Positions 49,551-58,972 of a stretch of DNA of 64,000 nt are shown in pieces. Under the pieces are notes generated by a model. That model did no database searches. It saw only the letters and a program-made list of their open reading frames with translations, and was not told the DNA's origin. Positions within the stretch are counted from its first letter, which is position 1; every line of letters starts with the position of its first letter. Source of the DNA: Microbacterium sp. B35-30 (GTDB lineage Bacteria > Actinomycetota > Actinomycetes > Actinomycetales > Microbacteriaceae); contig NZ_MWLQ01000022.1 in assembly GCF_010634855.1 (NCBI RefSeq), positions 37,904 through 101,903 on the forward strand, given 5' to 3'. The position numbers and the translations under genes were made by a program.

Positions 49551-51854
49551 TCAGCGCATGGGCAGAGCGTCGACGCCGGTGCGGACCGTAGCCGTCGCCA
49601 CCCTCGGGTCGGCTGCCGTGACGACGTGGACATCGCCGGTCAGCTCGACCTGAGCCTCGTCGTCGCGCACGGCGCACGAGGGGCCTACCCAGAGGTCGAT
49701 CGCACCGGGTTCGACGATGCGGCGACCGTCGCGTCCGGTGAACGCCAGGCGCGCGGCCGGTACGGCGAAGCTCACCGACACCGACTCGCCCGGCTCCAGC
49801 GACACCCGCTGGTACGCCAGCAGTTGCGCGACCGGCCGCGTGACCGACGCGACACGATCCCGCGCGTACAGCTGCACGACATCCGTTCCCTGCCGGTCCC
49901 CGGTGTTGGCGATGACGACCGTGACATCCAGGATGCCGTCGGTCGCGGCATCCGTCGCCGTCAGCGATCTGCGCTCGAACGTCGTGTACGTCAGACCGTG
50001 CCCGAACGGCAGGGCGGGGGTGTTGTCGGCGCTCGTGATCTCGGTGGGTCCGCCGAGCACCGGGTGCAGGTACGTGTACGGCTGCGCGCCCGCCGACCGG
50101 GGGAGCGACACCGGCAGACGTCCCGACGGCTCGGTGCGGCCGGACAGGATCCGCGCGATGGCCGGGCCGCCCTCCTCACCCGGGAAGAAGGCCTGCACGA
50201 CCGCACCCGCGGCCCCCGGGCCCTCGAGCATCCAGCCGAGCGCGTACGGGCGACCCGAGACCACCACGACGGTCGTCGGCGTGCCGGAGGCGATGACCGC
50301 CTCGACGAGGCGGCGCTGGGCGCCGGGCAGCTCGAGGTCGTCGACGTCGTTGCCCTCGCCGACCGTGCCGCGGCCGAACAGCCCGGCACGGTCTCCGACC
50401 ACGACGATCGCGACCTCGGCGGCCGCCGCCGCCTCGACCGCGGCGGCGATCCCGCTGGTGTCGGGATCCTCGACCTCGCAGCCGTGCTCCACCACGACGT
50501 CCGCGCCGGCGAACTCCGCCCGCAGCGCCTCGGCGATGGTCGGCATCTCGAAGCCGAGCGGCGTGCCCGGATGGTGCGCGAGCACGTGGTTCGCGAACGA
50601 GTAGCACCCCATGAGCGATTCCGCCGAGTCGGCGTTCGGACCGATCAGGGCGATCCGCGCGGGAGCCGCGAGCGGCAGCATGCCGTCGTTGGTCAGCAGG
50701 ACGACCGACTCCTCAGCCGCGCGCCGGGCGAGCGCTCGCAGTGCGGGGTCATCCAGATCGACCTCGGTGGGCGGCGCCTCGAAGTCGGCGTCGAGCAGGC
50801 CGAGCCGCTCCTTCTGCGCGAGCACGCGCAGGACGGCGCGGTCGACGAGCTCCACCTCGTCCGGATGCGCGGCGAGCCGGTCGCGCAGCGGTCCGGCGAA
50901 CGCATCGGCCGTCGGCAGTTCGACGTCGATCCCCGCGCGCAGCGCGAGCACGGCCGCTTCGCCCAGGTCGCCGGCGACGCCGTGCAGCGAGTGCAGGAAC
51001 GCCACCGAGAAGTAGTCGGCGACGACGGTACCCTCGAACCCCCACTCATCCCGCAGCAGGTCGGTGAGCAGCGTCGGGTCGGAAGCCACGGGGACGCCGT
51101 CGATCTCGGCGTACGAGTTCATGACCGACTGCACCCCGCCGTCGCGGATCGCCATCTCGAACGGCGGCAGCACGACGTCCTGCAGCCGCCGCCGGCCCAT
51201 CTGCACCGGGGCGTGGTTGCGGCCCGCCTGCGACGCCGAGTACCCCGCGAAGTGCTTGAGGGTCGCATCGACGCCGGCCGACTGCAGCCCGCGCACGTAC
51301 GCGGTGCCGATCGTGCCGACGACGTACGGATCCTCGGCGATGCACTCGTCGACGCGGCCCCAGCGGGGGTCGGTCACGACGTCGAGCACGGGAGCGAGCC
51401 CTTGATGGATGCCGAGCTCGGCCATCGACCGGCCGATCGCCGCGCCGATCTCCTCGGTGAGGTCCGGGTCGAAGGCCGCACCCCAGGCCAGCGGCGTCGG
51501 GAACGTCGCGGCCTTCCACGCCGCCAGACCGGTCAGGCACTCCTCGTGCACGATCGCCGGAATGCCCAGCCGGGTCTCGGCGCGCAGGCGCCGCTGCTCC
51601 GCCCAGAGCCACTCGGCCCGCGCGATCGGCTCCACCGGGCGCGTGCCGTACACGCGGGTGAGGTGACCGAGACCGTGGGCGGTCGCTTCCTCGTAGGGTC
51701 CGGAGTTGCCGCGCTCGCCCGCCATCGGGGCGACGACCTCGCCGCCCTTGTCGACCCAGTAGCCGACGAGCTGCGCGATCTTCTCGTCCAGCGTCATCTG
51801 CGCGTGGAGGGACTCCACCCGCGGCGAGACCGCGGGCATCACGACGTTGCTCAT
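49551..51854 (-). CDS. GH3 beta-glycosidase (beta-xylosidase-like)
   Basis: Encodes 767 aa, with the N-terminal TIM barrel (TLDEKIAQLVGYW, GWRLDE-type DPRWGRVDECIAEDPYVVG, LKHFAGYS), the nucleophile Asp in GTVVADYFSVAFLHS, an alpha/beta sandwich (VVLLTNDGMLPL, VVVVSGRPYALGW) and a C-terminal fibronectin-III-like domain (VTRPVAQLLAYQRVSLEPGE). No signal peptide, so it acts in the cytoplasm on imported oligosaccharides. The DYFSV nucleophile context and the xylose genes nearby favour beta-xylosidase over beta-glucosidase. It overlaps the permease by 4 bp. Confidence 0.9.
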   Translation of the reverse strand: MSNVVMPAVSPRVESLHAQMTLDEKIAQLVGYWVDKGGEVVAPMAGERGNSGPYEEATAHGLGHLTRVYGTRPVEPIARAEWLWAEQRRLRAETRLGIPAIVHEECLTGLAAWKAATFPTPLAWGAAFDPDLTEEIGAAIGRSMAELGIHQGLAPVLDVVTDPRWGRVDECIAEDPYVVGTIGTAYVRGLQSAGVDATLKHFAGYSASQAGRNHAPVQMGRRRLQDVVLPPFEMAIRDGGVQSVMNSYAEIDGVPVASDPTLLTDLLRDEWGFEGTVVADYFSVAFLHSLHGVAGDLGEAAVLALRAGIDVELPTADAFAGPLRDRLAAHPDEVELVDRAVLRVLAQKERLGLLDADFEAPPTEVDLDDPALRALARRAAEESVVLLTNDGMLPLAAPARIALIGPNADSAESLMGCYSFANHVLAHHPGTPLGFEMPTIAEALRAEFAGADVVVEHGCEVEDPDTSGIAAAVEAAAAAEVAIVVVGDRAGLFGRGTVGEGNDVDDLELPGAQRRLVEAVIASGTPTTVVVVSGRPYALGWMLEGPGAAGAVVQAFFPGEEGGPAIARILSGRTEPSGRLPVSLPRSAGAQPYTYLHPVLGGPTEITSADNTPALPFGHGLTYTTFERRSLTATDAATDGILDVTVVIANTGDRQGTDVVQLYARDRVASVTRPVAQLLAYQRVSLEPGESVSVSFAVPAARLAFTGRDGRRIVEPGAIDLWVGPSCAVRDDEAQVELTGDVHVVTAADPRVATATVRTGVDALPMR

Positions 51855-52747
51855 CCCTTGACCGCCCCCGTCAGGCCGCCGACGATCCGCCGCTCGAACA
51901 GGCTGAAGAACACCAGTGCGGGCAGCATCGACAGGGACGTGAACGCGAGCACCTTCGCGGTGTCCACCGAGTACTGCGACGAGAACGCCTGGACACCCAG
52001 GGGGAGGGTGAACTGGGCCTCGTCGTTCAGGATGAACAGCGGCAGGAGGTAGCCGTTCCAGCTTCCGATGAAGGCGAGGATGCCGACGGTGATGACACCG
52101 GGCACCGCGAGCGGAAGCACCATCCGCCAGAAGAACGACAGGCGACCGCATCCGTCGATGTAGGCGGCCTCCTGGATCTCGTCCGGGATCGCCCGCAGGA
52201 ACGGGACGAGGATGATGATCGTCGTCGGCAGCGCGAAGGCGATCTGCGGCAGGATGACGCCCGGCAGAGTGTTCATGAGCCCGAGGTTGCGCACCACGAT
52301 GTACAGCGGCGTGATCGCCACCGTGATCGGGAACATCAGGCCCGCGGCGAACAGGGCGTACAGCGCCCCGCGGCCGGCGAAGCTGTAGCGGGCGATCACG
52401 TAGCTGGCCATGAGTCCGAGGGCCACCGCGCCGATGGTCGTCGTGAGCGCGACGATCGTCGAGTTCATCACCTCGGTCCAGAACAGCCCGCTGGTCAGCA
52501 CGTCGATGTAGTTCTGCGGGTTCCAGCTCACCGGCAGCCCAGAAGGGTCGACGGTGATCTCGGAGTTCGTGCGGAAGCCGCCGATGATGATGTACAGCAC
52601 GGGGCCGAGCATCAGCGCGATGATGACCAGCGCGATGAAGTACACCGCCGGGCTGCCCCACGGAAGCTTGTTGACGTCGCGGCGGCGCCCGGGCACCGTG
52701 TCGCGAAGCGTGATGGTCCGGGTGCTCATCGAGTCCGTGGAGCTCAC
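51851..52747 (-). CDS. Sugar ABC transporter permease (MalG type)
   Basis: Encodes 298 aa from GTG 52747. Six membrane helices start with AVYFIALVIIALMLGPVLYII. The EAA loop is QEAAYIDGCGRLSFFWRMVLPLAVP near residue 195. It overlaps the upstream permease by 4 bp and the GH3 gene downstream by 4 bp, so transporter and hydrolase are produced together. Confidence 0.93.
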   Translation of the reverse strand: MSSTDSMSTRTITLRDTVPGRRRDVNKLPWGSPAVYFIALVIIALMLGPVLYIIIGGFRTNSEITVDPSGLPVSWNPQNYIDVLTSGLFWTEVMNSTIVALTTTIGAVALGLMASYVIARYSFAGRGALYALFAAGLMFPITVAITPLYIVVRNLGLMNTLPGVILPQIAFALPTTIIILVPFLRAIPDEIQEAAYIDGCGRLSFFWRMVLPLAVPGVITVGILAFIGSWNGYLLPLFILNDEAQFTLPLGVQAFSSQYSVDTAKVLAFTSLSMLPALVFFSLFERRIVGGLTGAVKG

Positions 52748-53757
52748 TTGACGCCCCTCTCTGTGATGGCCCCCGCGGTGTCACGGCGCAGGATCGTGCG
52801 CTGGTAGATCAGGGCGACCACCAGCGAGATGACGAAGATGACGACGGCGACGGCACTGCCGTATCCGAAGTTGCCGGAGTTGCGTCCGGTCGCGACCATG
52901 TAGATGGCCATCGTGTTGGTGCCCGCGACGGACGACACGTACTGACCCCAGATGATGTACACGAGATCGAAGAGCTGCAGCGCGCCGATGATCGACAGGA
53001 ATGCCCAGATGCGCAGCGTCGGACCCAGCAGCGGCAGCGTGATGGTCCGCTGGATCTGCCAGTACGACGCTCCGTCGATCGCGGCCGCCTCGTACAGCTC
53101 CTGAGGAATCCCCTGGAGCCCTGCGAGGAAGAGGATGACGGCGAACCCGATGTACTTCCATGTGAGGATCGCCATGAGGGTCCAGATCGCGATGCGGGGG
53201 TCGGCGAGCCAGTCCTGCGCGAGCCAATCGAGCCCGACCTTCTCGAGGAAGCCGTTCACCGCTCCGTTGGTGGCCAGCATGAGGCTGAACCCGGTGCCGA
53301 CGATGACCTCGGCGATCACGTAGGGGACGAAGATGAGGACACGGATCACGGACTGACCGCGCATCCTGCGGTTGAGCAGCAGTGCCAGCAGGATCGCGAC
53401 CGGGCCCTGGAGCACGAGCGAGGCGACGACGATGAAGGCGTTGTGCCCCAGCGCCTGCTGGAAGATCGGGTCGGTGAAGATCGTGACGTAGTTCTGCAGC
53501 CCGATGAAGTCGGTCGCCGGGCCGAAGCCGGACCAGCGGAAGAACCCGTAGTACGCGGCCATGATGACCGGGAAGATCACGAAGCCGACGAAGAAGATCA
53601 GGGCCGGCCCCACCAGGATCATGACCTCGAGGCGGCCGGCCCAGCCTAGGCCTCGGGGGCGCCGGCGGCCCTGCGGCACCGACGGGGGCGGCGTGATGCC
53701 GCCCCCGTCGTGCTCTGCAAGGCCGCGAGCGTCAGAAGACATCTCGCGGGTAGACAC
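52744..53757 (-). CDS. Sugar ABC transporter permease (MalF type)
   Basis: Encodes 337 aa if GTG 53757 (CAGGG about 6 bases upstream, 2 bases after the binding-protein stop) is the start; ATG 53742 is the alternative. The N-terminal 45 residues are cytoplasmic and Pro/Gly-rich. Six membrane helices follow (LEVMILVGPALIFFVGFVIF is the first), and the EAA motif is YEAAAIDGASYWQIQRTITLPLLGP. It forms the transmembrane channel with the second permease. Confidence 0.9.
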   Translation of the reverse strand: MSTREMSSDARGLAEHDGGGITPPPSVPQGRRRPRGLGWAGRLEVMILVGPALIFFVGFVIFPVIMAAYYGFFRWSGFGPATDFIGLQNYVTIFTDPIFQQALGHNAFIVVASLVLQGPVAILLALLLNRRMRGQSVIRVLIFVPYVIAEVIVGTGFSLMLATNGAVNGFLEKVGLDWLAQDWLADPRIAIWTLMAILTWKYIGFAVILFLAGLQGIPQELYEAAAIDGASYWQIQRTITLPLLGPTLRIWAFLSIIGALQLFDLVYIIWGQYVSSVAGTNTMAIYMVATGRNSGNFGYGSAVAVVIFVISLVVALIYQRTILRRDTAGAITERGVK

Positions 53758-53759
53758 GA

Positions 53760-55049
53760 TCAGCCCTGCTTGCCTGCCGCGTTGACCGCGTCGACGAGCT
53801 TCTGCGGGTCGCTGTTGCCGGCGAGCATGTCGACGACCGCGACGTTCAGCGCGTTGCCGACGTTCTGGCCGAGCACCGTGTCGAGCCACTGCGAGACGAA
53901 CGGCGCGTTGTTGTACGCCTCGAGGATCTGCTGCAGGTACGGCTCGGTGACGGCTTCCTGCGCCACGGTGTTGACCGGCGGCGAGTTGAAGGCCTTGTAG
54001 TACGCGGTCTGCTGGTCGGCGCTGGCGACGAAGTTCAGGAAGTCCGCGCACTCCTTCGGAGCATCGACCGAGCAGGAGTACCCGTCGACGCCGCCCATCA
54101 TCGAGCCGGGCTCGCCGTCGCCGCCCGAGATCTCCGGGAAGGGGAACCAGGCGAGGTCGGGAAGCGGCTTCTCGTCAGGCGTCAGCGAGGCGATCACGCC
54201 CGGGTCCCACGCGCCCATGAGCTCCATCGCAGCCTGCCGGTTGGCGATCAGACCGGCCGAGCTGCCCGCGCCCTGCTGGGGCTCGGTGGTGAGGAACCCT
54301 TCGTTGAACGGGTCGATCGCGGCGAAGTCCTCCAGGTCCTCACCGGCACGCAGCCAGCACTCGTCGCTGAAGTCCTTCGTGTCGCCCGTCGCCTCGATGA
54401 CCTCGGGGCTGCACTCGCGGATCGCGAAGAAGTAGTACCAGTGCGCGGCAGGCCAGGCGGCCTTCGCGCCGAGGGCGATCGGCTCGATGCCCGTCTCCTC
54501 CAGGCTCGCCACAGCGGCCTTGAGGTCGTCGATGGACTCGGGGGTCTCGGTGAGCCCGGCGTTGTCGAAGGCATCCTGGCTGTAGAAGAAGCCGCCCGGG
54601 AGCACCGAGAGCGGCATCGCCCACACCTTGTCCTGGTACGTCTCCGCGGCGAACGAGCCCTCGGGGATCTCGCTCTTGATGTCGTCCGAGATGAGGTCGG
54701 TCAGGTCCATCAGCTGGCCGGCGTTGACCATCGCGGTCATCTTGCCGCCGCCGCGCTGCAGGAAGATGTCCGGCGCGTCGCCCGCGTTCAGGGCGGTCTG
54801 CAGCTTTCCATCCATGTCCTCGTTCTGGACCGACTGCATCTTGATCGTGACGCCGGGGTTCTCGTCCTCGAATGCGGCGATCGCGTCCTTCCAGAACTGC
54901 TGGCCAGGACCGGTGGTCGAGTTCTGCCAGAGCGTCATCTCGACGTTGCCGTCGCTGTTCTCGCCCGAGCCGCCGGCACTGCAGCCGGCGAGCGCGAGCG
55001 CGCCGACGACGAGTGCTGCGGAACCCGCGAGGATTCTCTTGCCCATCAT
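53760..55049 (-). CDS. Sugar ABC transporter solute-binding lipoprotein
   Basis: Encodes 429 aa. ATG 55049 has GGGA 5 bases upstream; a further ATG at 55070 lacks one. The signal peptide ends in the lipobox ALAGC near residue 20. The mature protein is a family-1 sugar-binding protein (MTLWQNSTTGPGQQFWKDAI, PDIFLQRGGGKM, MELMGAWDPG). It differs clearly from the two related binding proteins at 4020 and 15805. First gene of the transporter-GH3 operon, divergent from a LacI gene. The ligand is probably a xylo- or glucooligosaccharide. Confidence 0.92.
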   Translation of the reverse strand: MMGKRILAGSAALVVGALALAGCSAGGSGENSDGNVEMTLWQNSTTGPGQQFWKDAIAAFEDENPGVTIKMQSVQNEDMDGKLQTALNAGDAPDIFLQRGGGKMTAMVNAGQLMDLTDLISDDIKSEIPEGSFAAETYQDKVWAMPLSVLPGGFFYSQDAFDNAGLTETPESIDDLKAAVASLEETGIEPIALGAKAAWPAAHWYYFFAIRECSPEVIEATGDTKDFSDECWLRAGEDLEDFAAIDPFNEGFLTTEPQQGAGSSAGLIANRQAAMELMGAWDPGVIASLTPDEKPLPDLAWFPFPEISGGDGEPGSMMGGVDGYSCSVDAPKECADFLNFVASADQQTAYYKAFNSPPVNTVAQEAVTEPYLQQILEAYNNAPFVSQWLDTVLGQNVGNALNVAVVDMLAGNSDPQKLVDAVNAAGKQG

Positions 55050-55172
55050 GTGATTCCCGTTTCTCTTCATCGAGGAGCACCTCTGCTCCGGGGTGCGGTG
55101 GTCGGCGCGATCGGGTCGCGCACCGCTCGGCGCTGCCACCGAGCAAGCAAAAGTGTGCGTGCGCAACAAATA

Positions 55173-55196
55173 GTTTGTCAAACGTTTTCGAAAACG
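55173..55196. promoter_or_regulatory. Tandem LacI-type operators
   Basis: GTTTGTCAAAC (55173-55183) is a palindrome around a central T. It abuts CGTTTTCGAAAACG (55183-55196), a perfect 14-base palindrome with the central CG of LacI sites. Both lie between the divergent binding-protein operon and the LacI gene at 55225, in a locally AT-rich stretch. Confidence 0.75.
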
Positions 55197-55224
55197 GTTT
55201 CTATGCCGTTACGCTATCGAGATC

Positions 55225-56220
55225 ATGAAGCGTCGTCCCACCATCACGGATGTCGCCGCGGCGGCCGGCGTCTCCGTCGCGACCGTGTCGAAGGCGGTCA
55301 ACGGCCGCTACGGCGTGGCCACCGAGACGGCCGACCGCGTCCTCGCGGTCGTCGCCGAGCTGGGCTACGAGTCGAGCCTCATCGCGAGCAGCATGCGCTC
55401 GCGCACGACCGGGGTCATCGGCGTCCTCGTCGCCGACTTCGAGCCCTTCAGCGCCGAGATCCTCAAGGGGGTGGGGCAGGCGCTGCGCGATTCGCGCTAC
55501 GACCTGCTCGCCTACTCGGGCTCGCACAGCACCGCCGAGGGCTGGGAGCGCCGCTCGCTCTCGCGCCTCAGCGGCACGCTCATCGACGGCGCCATCATGG
55601 TGACGCCCACGGTGGTCAACGTGGGCACTGAGGTGCCCGTCGTCGCCATCGACCCCCACACCGGCCCGGCCGACCTTCCGACCGTCGAGTCCGACAGCTA
55701 CGGCGGTGCGCTCCAGGCGACGCGGCATCTGCTCGAACTCGGGCATGTCCGCATCGGCTTCATCGCCGGCCGGCCCGATCTGCGCTCGTCGATCGCGCGT
55801 GACGCCGGTTACCGGCGGGCGCTGACGGATGCCGGCATCACGGTCGATCCGGTCCTCGTGGGCTCGGGCAGCTACCGTCAGGACGCCGTCCGCGTCGCCG
55901 CGCTCGAGATGCTCCGTCGCGGCGACCGGCCGACCGCGATCTTCGCTGCGAACGACATCTCGGCCATGGAGATCGTGAAGGTCGCCGCGGAGCTCGGCCT
56001 GGGCGTGCCGCGCGACCTCTCCGTCATCGGATTCGACGACATCCCGGAGGCCTCCAAGTCCGCCCCCGCCCTCTCGACCGTCCGTCAGCCCATGCAGACG
56101 CTGGGCGCCGAGGCGGCTCGCCTGCTGCTCACTCTCATGGACGGCGACGTGCCGGCGGCGACGCACGTGACGCTGCCCACGCGGCTCATTCCGCGAGGCA
56201 CGACCGCTCCGCCGCTCTGA
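55225..56220 (+). CDS. LacI-family transcriptional regulator
   Basis: Encodes 331 aa. The HTH is TITDVAAAAGVSVATVSKAVNGRYGVATETADRV, and the sensor domain ends VPRDLSVIGFDDIPEASKSAPALSTVRQP. It is divergent from the transporter-GH3 operon, and the two operators at 55173-55196 lie directly before it, so it is the probable repressor of that operon and of itself. The inducer is probably the imported sugar. Confidence 0.92.
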   Translation: MKRRPTITDVAAAAGVSVATVSKAVNGRYGVATETADRVLAVVAELGYESSLIASSMRSRTTGVIGVLVADFEPFSAEILKGVGQALRDSRYDLLAYSGSHSTAEGWERRSLSRLSGTLIDGAIMVTPTVVNVGTEVPVVAIDPHTGPADLPTVESDSYGGALQATRHLLELGHVRIGFIAGRPDLRSSIARDAGYRRALTDAGITVDPVLVGSGSYRQDAVRVAALEMLRRGDRPTAIFAANDISAMEIVKVAAELGLGVPRDLSVIGFDDIPEASKSAPALSTVRQPMQTLGAEAARLLLTLMDGDVPAATHVTLPTRLIPRGTTAPPL

Positions 56221-56237
56221 AGTCGGTGGCCGCAGTT

Positions 56238-56296
56238 CAGTTCAGCGCGGCTCAGTTCAGCGCGACTCGGTTCAGCGCGGCTCAGTTCAGCGCGAC
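56238..56296. repeat. 15-bp tandem repeat at the LacI/ROK junction
   Basis: Four units of 15 bp (56238, 56253, 56268, 56283; the last has 14 bases) with core GTTCAGCGCG. The third-fourth junction supplies the stop codon and the last codons of the convergent ROK gene, so unit number affects its C-terminus. Confidence 0.85.
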
Positions 56297-57445
56297 ACCG
56301 GCCGGGTCGCGCAGCAGCTCCGCGAACGCGGCCTCGGCGGCGCCGATGAGCAGGCGATCCTCGGCGAGGGCCGCCGGCCGGATCTCGAGGTCTTCGCCGT
56401 TCGCCGGCATGGTCTGGGCGACGACGGCTTCCGTGAACGCGTCGAGGTCGTCGCTGGCGAGCATCGCCAGGAACCCGCCGAGCACGACGACGGCCGGATT
56501 GAGCACGTTGACCGCATTGGCCAGTGCGGTCGACAGGATGCGGCGCTGCCGCGTGATCTCGTCACGGACCTCGGGTGCACGCGATACGCGCAGCATCTCG
56601 GCCAGCGCGGGCTCGTCGGCGTTGGCCTGGCCGAGTACGGCGAGGAGCCGAGCACGGCTCACCTCGTCCTCGAGCACGCCGTTGTCGGCCCGCCGATCGG
56701 CGCTGGATGCGATGCCGGGGCGATTCTGGCCGAACTCACCGGAGTAGCCCGAGGCGCCGGCCACCGGCATCCCCTGCACGATCAAGCCACCGCCGATCCC
56801 GCTCGCGCCGCCGTTGAGGTAGACCACGTCGTCGATGCCGCGCGCGGCGCCGAAGAGGTGCTCGGCGAGGACGCCCAGCGTCGCGTCGTTGCCGACCACG
56901 GCGGGAAGGCCGGTCGCGGCTTCGATGAGCTCGCGCAGCGCGGTGTCGGTCCATCGCAGGTGCGGGGCGTCGCGCACCAGTCCGTCCGAGGCTCGCACGA
57001 GTCCCGGCACGGCGACGCCGACCCCGGCGATCGCCGCTTCGGCGAGGTCGTCGCTGCGCCACGCGGCGACGCGCTCCCCGATGAGCCGTGCGGTGCCCTC
57101 GGGCCCGAGCAGGCCGGTCATCTCGATGCGCTCCCGCCGCCGCACGGCGCGATCCAGCCCGACGGCGGCGATCGTGAGGGCGTCGACCTCGGGGTTCACC
57201 GCGATGGCCACGACACGGGGGTGCGCCGCCACCAGCGGAGACGGCCGCCCGACGCGGCGGCTGGGGTCGGGTGCCCGCTCCTCCGCGACGCCGAGGGCGA
57301 CGAGGTCGCCCACGAGGTCGGCGATCGTCGAGCGGTTGAGTCCCGTCGCACCGGTCAGCGTCGCACGCGAGACCGGGCCCTCGAGGTGGGCCAGGCGCAG
57401 CAGCCGCGACAGGTTCGCCTGGCGACTGCCGACCGGCTCGTTCAT
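56282..57445 (-). CDS. xylR: ROK-family xylose repressor
   Basis: Encodes 387 aa. A winged helix-turn-helix (VSRATLTGATGLNRSTIADLVGDL) covers the first 80 residues. A ROK sugar-kinase-like fold follows (VVYLNGGASGIGGGLIVQG, GEFGQNRPG, LNPAVVVLGGFLA), in which the zinc-binding Cys cluster typical of ROK kinases is absent. TACAGT ends 6 bases before the ATG, so it is probably leaderless. Divergence from xylA identifies it as the xylose-responsive repressor. Its 3' end runs into a 15-bp tandem repeat. Confidence 0.88.
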   Translation of the reverse strand: MNEPVGSRQANLSRLLRLAHLEGPVSRATLTGATGLNRSTIADLVGDLVALGVAEERAPDPSRRVGRPSPLVAAHPRVVAIAVNPEVDALTIAAVGLDRAVRRRERIEMTGLLGPEGTARLIGERVAAWRSDDLAEAAIAGVGVAVPGLVRASDGLVRDAPHLRWTDTALRELIEAATGLPAVVGNDATLGVLAEHLFGAARGIDDVVYLNGGASGIGGGLIVQGMPVAGASGYSGEFGQNRPGIASSADRRADNGVLEDEVSRARLLAVLGQANADEPALAEMLRVSRAPEVRDEITRQRRILSTALANAVNVLNPAVVVLGGFLAMLASDDLDAFTEAVVAQTMPANGEDLEIRPAALAEDRLLIGAAEAAFAELLRDPAGVALN

Positions 57446-57566
57446 ACCCTCACTGTAGAGGCGACCCGAGACCCGGTCGGGCAGCGGCGGGTCCACGCCG
57501 CGCGGCAACCGGCACTGCGTGACGCATCCGCGACCCGGGGAGTAGCCGAAGGGCGTATTCTGGTAT

Positions 57567-57585
57567 ATGTTCTCGACAGCAACAT
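57567..57585. promoter_or_regulatory. Candidate XylR operator before xylA
   Basis: ATGTT and AACAT are inverted repeats 9 bases apart, lying 18 bases before the xylA start. They overlap an extended -10-like TGGTATAT at 57561-57568. Location and symmetry fit a ROK repressor site. Confidence 0.5.
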
Positions 57586-57603
57586 TTATCGCAAAGGAGC
57601 GTC

Positions 57604-58812
57604 ATGCCCACGCAGTCCACCGGACCGACCCCGACTCGCGCCGACAAGTTCTCGTTCGGTCTGTGGACCGTCGGCTACAACGGCACCGACCCCTTCGGCG
57701 GCCCGACCCGTCCGCCGCTCGACGTCGTGCACGCGGTCGAGAAGCTCGCCGAGCTCGGCGCCTACGGTCTCACCTTCCACGACGATGACCTGTTCGCGTT
57801 CGGCTCGACCGACGCCGGGCGGCAGAAGCAGATCGACCGCCTCAAGGGCGCCCTCGCCGACACCGGCCTCATCGTGCCGATGGTGACGACCAATCTCTTC
57901 TCGGCCCCCGTCTTCAAGGACGGCGGCTTCACCGCCAACGACCGCGACGTGCGCCGGTACGCGCTGCGCAAGGTCTTCCGCCAGCTCGACCTCGGCGCCG
58001 AGCTCGGTGCCAAGACCTTCGTCATGTGGGGCGGTCGCGAGGGCGCCGAGTACGACGCCGCCAAGGACATCCGCCAGGCGCTGGAGCGCTACCGCGAGGC
58101 CGTGAACCTGCTCGGCGACTACGTCACCGACAAGGGCTACGACATCCGCTTCGCGATCGAGCCGAAGCCGAACGAGCCCCGCGGCGACATCCTGCTGCCG
58201 ACGCTGGGGCACGCGATCGCCTTCATCGACTCGCTGGAGCGTCCCGAGCTCGTCGGCCTCAACCCCGAGGTCGGCCACGAGCAGATGGCGGGCCTGAACT
58301 TCGCCGCCGGCATCGCCCAGGCGCTGTTCCACGGCAAGCTCTTCCACATCGACCTCAACGGCCAGCGGGGCATCAAGTACGACCAGGACCTCGTCTTCGG
58401 TCACGGCGACCTGCACAACGCGTTCGCGCTCGTCGACCTGCTCGAGAACGGCGGCCCCGGCGGCGTGCCCGCGTACGAGGGCCCGCGCCACTTCGACTAC
58501 AAGCCCTCGCGCACCGAGGACGAGACCGGCGTGTGGGACTCGGCGGCCGCGAACATGCGCACGTACCTGCTGCTCAAGGAGCGTGCCGCGGCCTTCCGCG
58601 CCGACCCCGAAGTGCAGGAGGCCCTCGAGGCGGCGAAGGTGTTCGAGCTGTCGACCCCGACGCTCAACCCCGGCGAGTCCTACGACGACTTCCTCGCGGA
58701 CCGCTCCGCCTACGAGGACTTCGACACCGACGCCTACCTCGGCGGCAAGGGCGGCGGCTTCGTCCGCCTGCAGCAGCTCGCGACCGAGCACCTGCTCGGC
58801 GCCCGCGGCTGA
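57604..58812 (+). CDS. xylA: Xylose isomerase
   Basis: Encodes 402 aa. AAAGGAG lies 5 bases before the ATG. It converts D-xylose to D-xylulose with two Mg/Mn ions in a TIM barrel. Family motifs: [17 protein letters not shown], the catalytic His in [35 protein letters not shown] with a metal Glu, and [15 protein letters not shown] with a metal Glu/His pair. The size matches actinobacterial class I enzymes. It is divergent from xylR and followed by a hairpin, then xylB. Confidence 0.96.
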   Translation: MPTQSTGPTPTRADKFSFGLWTVGYNGTDPFGGPTRPPLDVVHAVEKLAELGAYGLTFHDDDLFAFGSTDAGRQKQIDRLKGALADTGLIVPMVTTNLFSAPVFKDGGFTANDRDVRRYALRKVFRQLDLGAELGAKTFVMWGGREGAEYDAAKDIRQALERYREAVNLLGDYVTDKGYDIRFAIEPKPNEPRGDILLPTLGHAIAFIDSLERPELVGLNPEVGHEQMAGLNFAAGIAQALFHGKLFHIDLNGQRGIKYDQDLVFGHGDLHNAFALVDLLENGGPGGVPAYEGPRHFDYKPSRTEDETGVWDSAAANMRTYLLLKERAAAFRADPEVQEALEAAKVFELSTPTLNPGESYDDFLADRSAYEDFDTDAYLGGKGGGFVRLQQLATEHLLGARG

Positions 58813-58819
58813 CCCGCGA

Positions 58820-58860
58820 ACGGATGCTGTGGCCGACCGCGCGTCGGCCGCAGCATCCGT
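58820..58860 (+). terminator. Hairpin between xylA and xylB
   Basis: An 18-base stem (58820-58837 and 58843-58860) with one G-T pair and a 5-base loop. It probably terminates or attenuates xylA transcripts; xylB seems to have its own upstream signals. Confidence 0.65.
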
Positions 58861-58880
58861 CTTCCCGCCCGCCGGTTGAG

Positions 58881-58934
58881 CATGTCCCACTTTCTGTCGG
58901 ATACAGCGCCCTCACCGGCACAATTCGGGACATG
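58881..58934. repeat. Inverted repeat upstream of xylB
   Basis: CATGTCCC (58881-58888) and GGGACATG (58927-58934) are inverted; a second GGGACATG at 58948-58955 makes a direct repeat of GGGACATGAAGGA. The segment may be an operator pair or the remnant of a mobile element end. The in-frame ATG at 58932 opens a possible 14-codon upstream ORF ending in the ATGA overlap with xylB. Confidence 0.45.
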
Positions 58935-58972
58935 AAGGACGGAAACCGGGACATGAAGGAAGGGCGGGCGCG

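Noticed and set aside
58881..58955. Insertion sequence end near xylB
   Set aside because: Only short inverted words are present. No transposase fragment or target-site duplication is visible, so an IS call is not supported.
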